Assembly: GCA_010027825.1 (NCBI GenBank)
Contig: RGUK01000136.1
Location: 1-5,039, forward strand
Origin: a bacterium
GTDB taxonomy: Bacteria; Dependentiae; Babeliae; Babeliales; RVW-14
DNA length: 5,039 nucleotides
Reading direction: 5' to 3'
The notes beneath the pieces were generated by a model that saw nothing but the letters and a program-made list of their open reading frames with translations, ran no database searches and was not told the origin of the DNA. The position numbers and the translations under genes were made by a program. Positions within the stretch are counted from its first letter, which is position 1, and every line of letters starts with the position of its first letter. Below are positions 3,954-5,039 of the stretch, one piece after another.

Positions 3954-4084
3954 CAAGTCGCCCGCCCGCCGGCAAAAGGGCTGGCGTGCACCGCCAGAAA
4001 AGGAACCACGCCCATCCTGTGCAACGATCTGGAGGCCGCAGCATGACCCGCGATCTCCTGAACCGAGACGAACAAGCTCACTAG
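3950..4084 (+). CDS. Possible 44-aa basic peptide, or a 13-aa truncated gene start within it
   Basis: An ATGA overlap with the previous gene opens a 44-codon frame ending in TAG 4082-4084. Its first 30 residues are very basic and of low complexity (TSRPPAGKRAGVHRQKRNH). Inside it, in the same frame, an ATG at 4043 has an ideal ribosome site (GGAGG 4031-4035, 7 nt away) but would encode only MTRDLLNRDEQAH. The good site for such a short product suggests that the start of a longer gene was cut off at about 4084-4090, where the GC-rich segment ends and the next promoter begins. No family is recognised. The region also holds the hairpin CTGGCG-TGCAC-CGCCAG. Confidence 0.4.
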   Translation: MTSRPPAGKRAGVHRQKRNHAHPVQRSGGRSMTRDLLNRDEQAH

Positions 4085-4095
4085 GCGACTATAGG

Positions 4096-4124
4096 TTGAT
4101 TGATGCAACCCGCAATATGATAGT
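4096..4124 (+). promoter_or_regulatory. Probable sigma70-like promoter TTGATT-17-GATAGT
   Basis: TTGATT (4096-4101) and GATAGT (4119-4124) are 17 bp apart, the same spacing as the other two plus-strand promoters here; TATGAT at 4116 is an alternative -10. The inverted repeat GGTTG-N7-CAACC (4094-4110) overlaps the -35 and could be an operator. Transcription would start near 4131, ahead of the leader and the two genes at 4213-4978. Confidence 0.55.
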
Positions 4125-4130
4125 GTCTCC

Positions 4131-4212
4131 TCCACTCACTGAAGGGGCGGGCTTCATGCGGGACGCCCGCTAAAGCGGGCTATGTCGTGAAATCCATCGA
4201 AAGGACTATGAA
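4131..4212 (+). promoter_or_regulatory. Leader with competing hairpins and a five-codon ORF
   Basis: GCCCGC (4165-4170) can pair downstream with GCGGGC (4175-4180) around a TAAA loop, or upstream with an identical GCGGGC (4147-4152); the two pairings exclude each other. A tiny ORF MRDAR (ATG 4156 to TAA 4171-4173) has AAGGGG at 4142-4147 and ends in the loop of the downstream hairpin. The layout resembles translation-linked attenuation, but there is no T-run, so any effect would be on translation or mRNA stability. GAAAGGA before 4205 serves the gene at 4213. Confidence 0.4.
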
Positions 4213-4503
4213 ATGAACCAGGAAATAAACTCAAGGACGGTTCTTCTGAATGACATCCTCGAGGAAAACGGACTCGATGAGACCTTCGTCCTCAAGCTCA
4301 AAGCAATATCCGACCTGATGAAGGCGGAGACAGCCAGGGTTGAACAGGGAGGAAAGCCCGACGACACAGCCAGAAAGACCTTCGCCAGGATATTCGACAG
4401 GTTCAGTGCCCAGCTCCTGGAGCTCGGGGGTCCCGAGGATATGTGCGAGGACTTCAACAGGATCGCAAACGACATCAGGAAATCACGCCCGAAACAGCCA
4501 TGA
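4213..4503 (+). CDS. Hypothetical all-helical 96-aa protein
   Basis: The ATG at 4213 has GAAAGGA about 8 nt upstream. The protein is predicted from composition to be almost wholly alpha-helical. Helix-like stretches are RTVLLNDILEENG, ETFVLKLKAISDLMKAETAR, TARKTFARIFDRFSAQLLEL and DMCEDFNRIANDIRKS. The tail is basic (RKSRPKQP). No family is recognised and there are no membrane or export signals. It is separated from the oxygenase-like gene by only 4 nt, so they are co-transcribed and probably coupled. The gene follows its own leader and promoter, and its GC content returns to the level of the genes at 2021-3448. Confidence 0.85.
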   Translation: MNQEINSRTVLLNDILEENGLDETFVLKLKAISDLMKAETARVEQGGKPDDTARKTFARIFDRFSAQLLELGGPEDMCEDFNRIANDIRKSRPKQP

Positions 4504-4507
4504 TCGC

Positions 4508-4978
4508 ATGAAGATTCAACAAATGACAACCGGGGAGATGAGGAAGTGCCTTCCTGACGGATACGAGTTCTACCTCGTGGACTTCATTGTGAAGGAATGT
4601 GTGCAAGGCGACCGCACCTGCAAGGACGTACGCTGGCACGTCGACGGGGACTTCGAGAAGGACAACCGGTACGTGCTGTGGGCGAAGGGGCCGAACAGAA
4701 CACAGTTTCCCCAGAACCCCCATGTCGACACGCTTCCGCACGACCGGGAGCAGCAGAGCAGGTTCCTCGAGAAGTTCATGGAGGGCAAGGACTTTTTCGA
4801 GGTTCCGGAACAGACGATGGTTTCCTATGATTCCAGAACCCCTCATAGGGGGGTCATCTGCAAAACGGAAGGCAAACGGCTTTTCATAAGGATGATGGCG
4901 ACGAACTACATCAAGCCCAAGAACATCGTGAGGAGTTCAATGTCAATTACCCACTCCCTGAAGGGAGTGGGCTTGTAA
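4508..4978 (+). CDS. Probable 2-oxoglutarate/Fe(II)-type oxygenase-fold protein, 156 aa
   Basis: Chosen start: ATG 4508, 4 nt after the previous stop. No clear ribosome site is seen, so translation probably depends on coupling; ATG 4523 (residue 6) is an alternative. The sequence has the order of iron ligands typical of the double-stranded beta-helix oxygenases: H44-x-D46 in VRWHVDGDF, a distal H113 in SRTPHRGV, and R124 in EGKRLFIRM, 11 residues after it, where 2-oxoglutarate would bind. YVLWAKGPNRTQFP lies between. Enzymes of this class hydroxylate proteins, nucleotides or nucleic acid bases; the substrate here is unknown. At 156 aa it is short but could hold a minimal core. The last codons (SITHSLKGVGL) are produced by the 9-bp hairpin at 4950-4971 and are probably not a structural part of the enzyme. 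Confidence 0.82.
   Translation: MKIQQMTTGEMRKCLPDGYEFYLVDFIVKECVQGDRTCKDVRWHVDGDFEKDNRYVLWAKGPNRTQFPQNPHVDTLPHDREQQSRFLEKFMEGKDFFEVPEQTMVSYDSRTPHRGVICKTEGKRLFIRMMATNYIKPKNIVRSSMSITHSLKGVGL
4950..4971 (+). terminator. Perfect 9-bp hairpin inside the 3' end of the oxygenase-like gene
   Basis: CCCACTCCC (4950-4958), loop TGAA and GGGAGTGGG (4963-4971) form a perfect stem two codons before the TAA (4976-4978). Only CTTGTAAAT follows, not a T-run, so it may be a weak terminator, an mRNA 3'-end stabiliser or part of a mobile repeat. A degraded copy (CCACTCACTGAAGGGGCGGGCTT) lies at 4132-4154, so the two copies flank the gene pair 4213-4978. Confidence 0.6.
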
Positions 4979-5017
4979 ATCACCGGAGCAATCTCCACAG
5001 TGTCTACTATAAGCCAA

Positions 5018-5023
5018 TTGACA
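5018..5023 (+). promoter_or_regulatory. TTGACA -35 box of a possible promoter cut by the window end
   Basis: TTGACA is followed by only 16 bases before the window ends. With a 17-bp spacer its -10 box would begin at the second base beyond the window. It overlaps an inverted repeat GTGTC-N15-GACAC (5000-5024 region). The other promoters here also sit just after a hairpin or stop codon, which favours a real site. Confidence 0.3.
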
Positions 5024-5039
5024 CATGGCTCGTTCCCCC

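Noticed and set aside
3431..4135. A 234-codon open frame on the minus strand
   Set aside because: It is antisense to the well-supported 159-aa gene, rich in Ser/Cys/His, lacks a good ribosome site, and runs across a promoter and gene boundaries; it arises from the GC-rich codon use of the plus-strand gene.
4950..4971. The hairpin as the right end of an IS200/IS605-type element
   Set aside because: Hairpin ends of this look occur in that family, but no TnpA or TnpB sequence is visible in the window and no matching left end was found, so the call cannot be supported.
1..5039. CRISPR array, integrase attachment site or replication origin
   Set aside because: No regularly spaced repeats, no integrase gene and no iteron cluster were seen; tRNA genes can be attachment sites, but nothing else here points to one.

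Overview
The window looks like an accessory or early region of a tailed bacteriophage genome (or a closely related prophage). I infer this from the dense run of very small, mostly unrecognisable genes on one strand, the ATGA/TTGA stop-start overlaps, two tRNA-type genes, a group I intron, a homing-type HNH endonuclease and several compact sigma70-like promoters that all have 17-bp spacers. Nothing here identifies the host. I see no structural, replication or lysis gene.

Layout. (1) 1-653: the 3' end of an unrecognised gene, then a coupled 131-aa gene. (2) 654-1245: a TTGACA-17-TAGGAT promoter, a 58-aa two-helix membrane protein, a 5' tRNA fragment, and then a tRNA with anticodon CAT split after anticodon base 36 by a 195-nt group IC3 self-splicing intron. 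The unit ends in a 15-bp terminator. (3) 1212-1805, minus strand: an AT-rich HTH+HNH endonuclease gene that is convergent with the intron tRNA and outside the intron. (4) 1823-2017: an inverted repeat carrying divergent promoter elements, a structured leader, and a tRNA-Glu(TTC)-like gene with non-canonical D and T loops. (5) 2021-3448: a block of small genes joined by overlaps. It includes two paralogues of one family, whose C-terminal motif also ends the gene at 258-653, and a probable frameshifted gene at 2805-2928. (6) 3474-4084: a clearly GC-richer segment with an unrecognised 159-aa gene and a 44-codon tail ORF. (7) 4085-4978: a promoter, a leader with a five-codon ORF and competing hairpins, a helical 96-aa protein, and a probable 2-oxoglutarate/Fe(II)-type oxygenase whose last codons form a perfect 9-bp hairpin. 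(8) 4979-5039: a further TTGACA element whose -10 would fall just outside the window.

The most notable points are the Azoarcus-like group I intron with a neighbouring, non-intronic HNH gene; the tRNA-Glu-like RNA with an altered elbow, which abuts a start codon and supplies its likely Shine-Dalgarno bases from the acceptor stem; and the leader at about 4131-4212, which could be an RNA switch.
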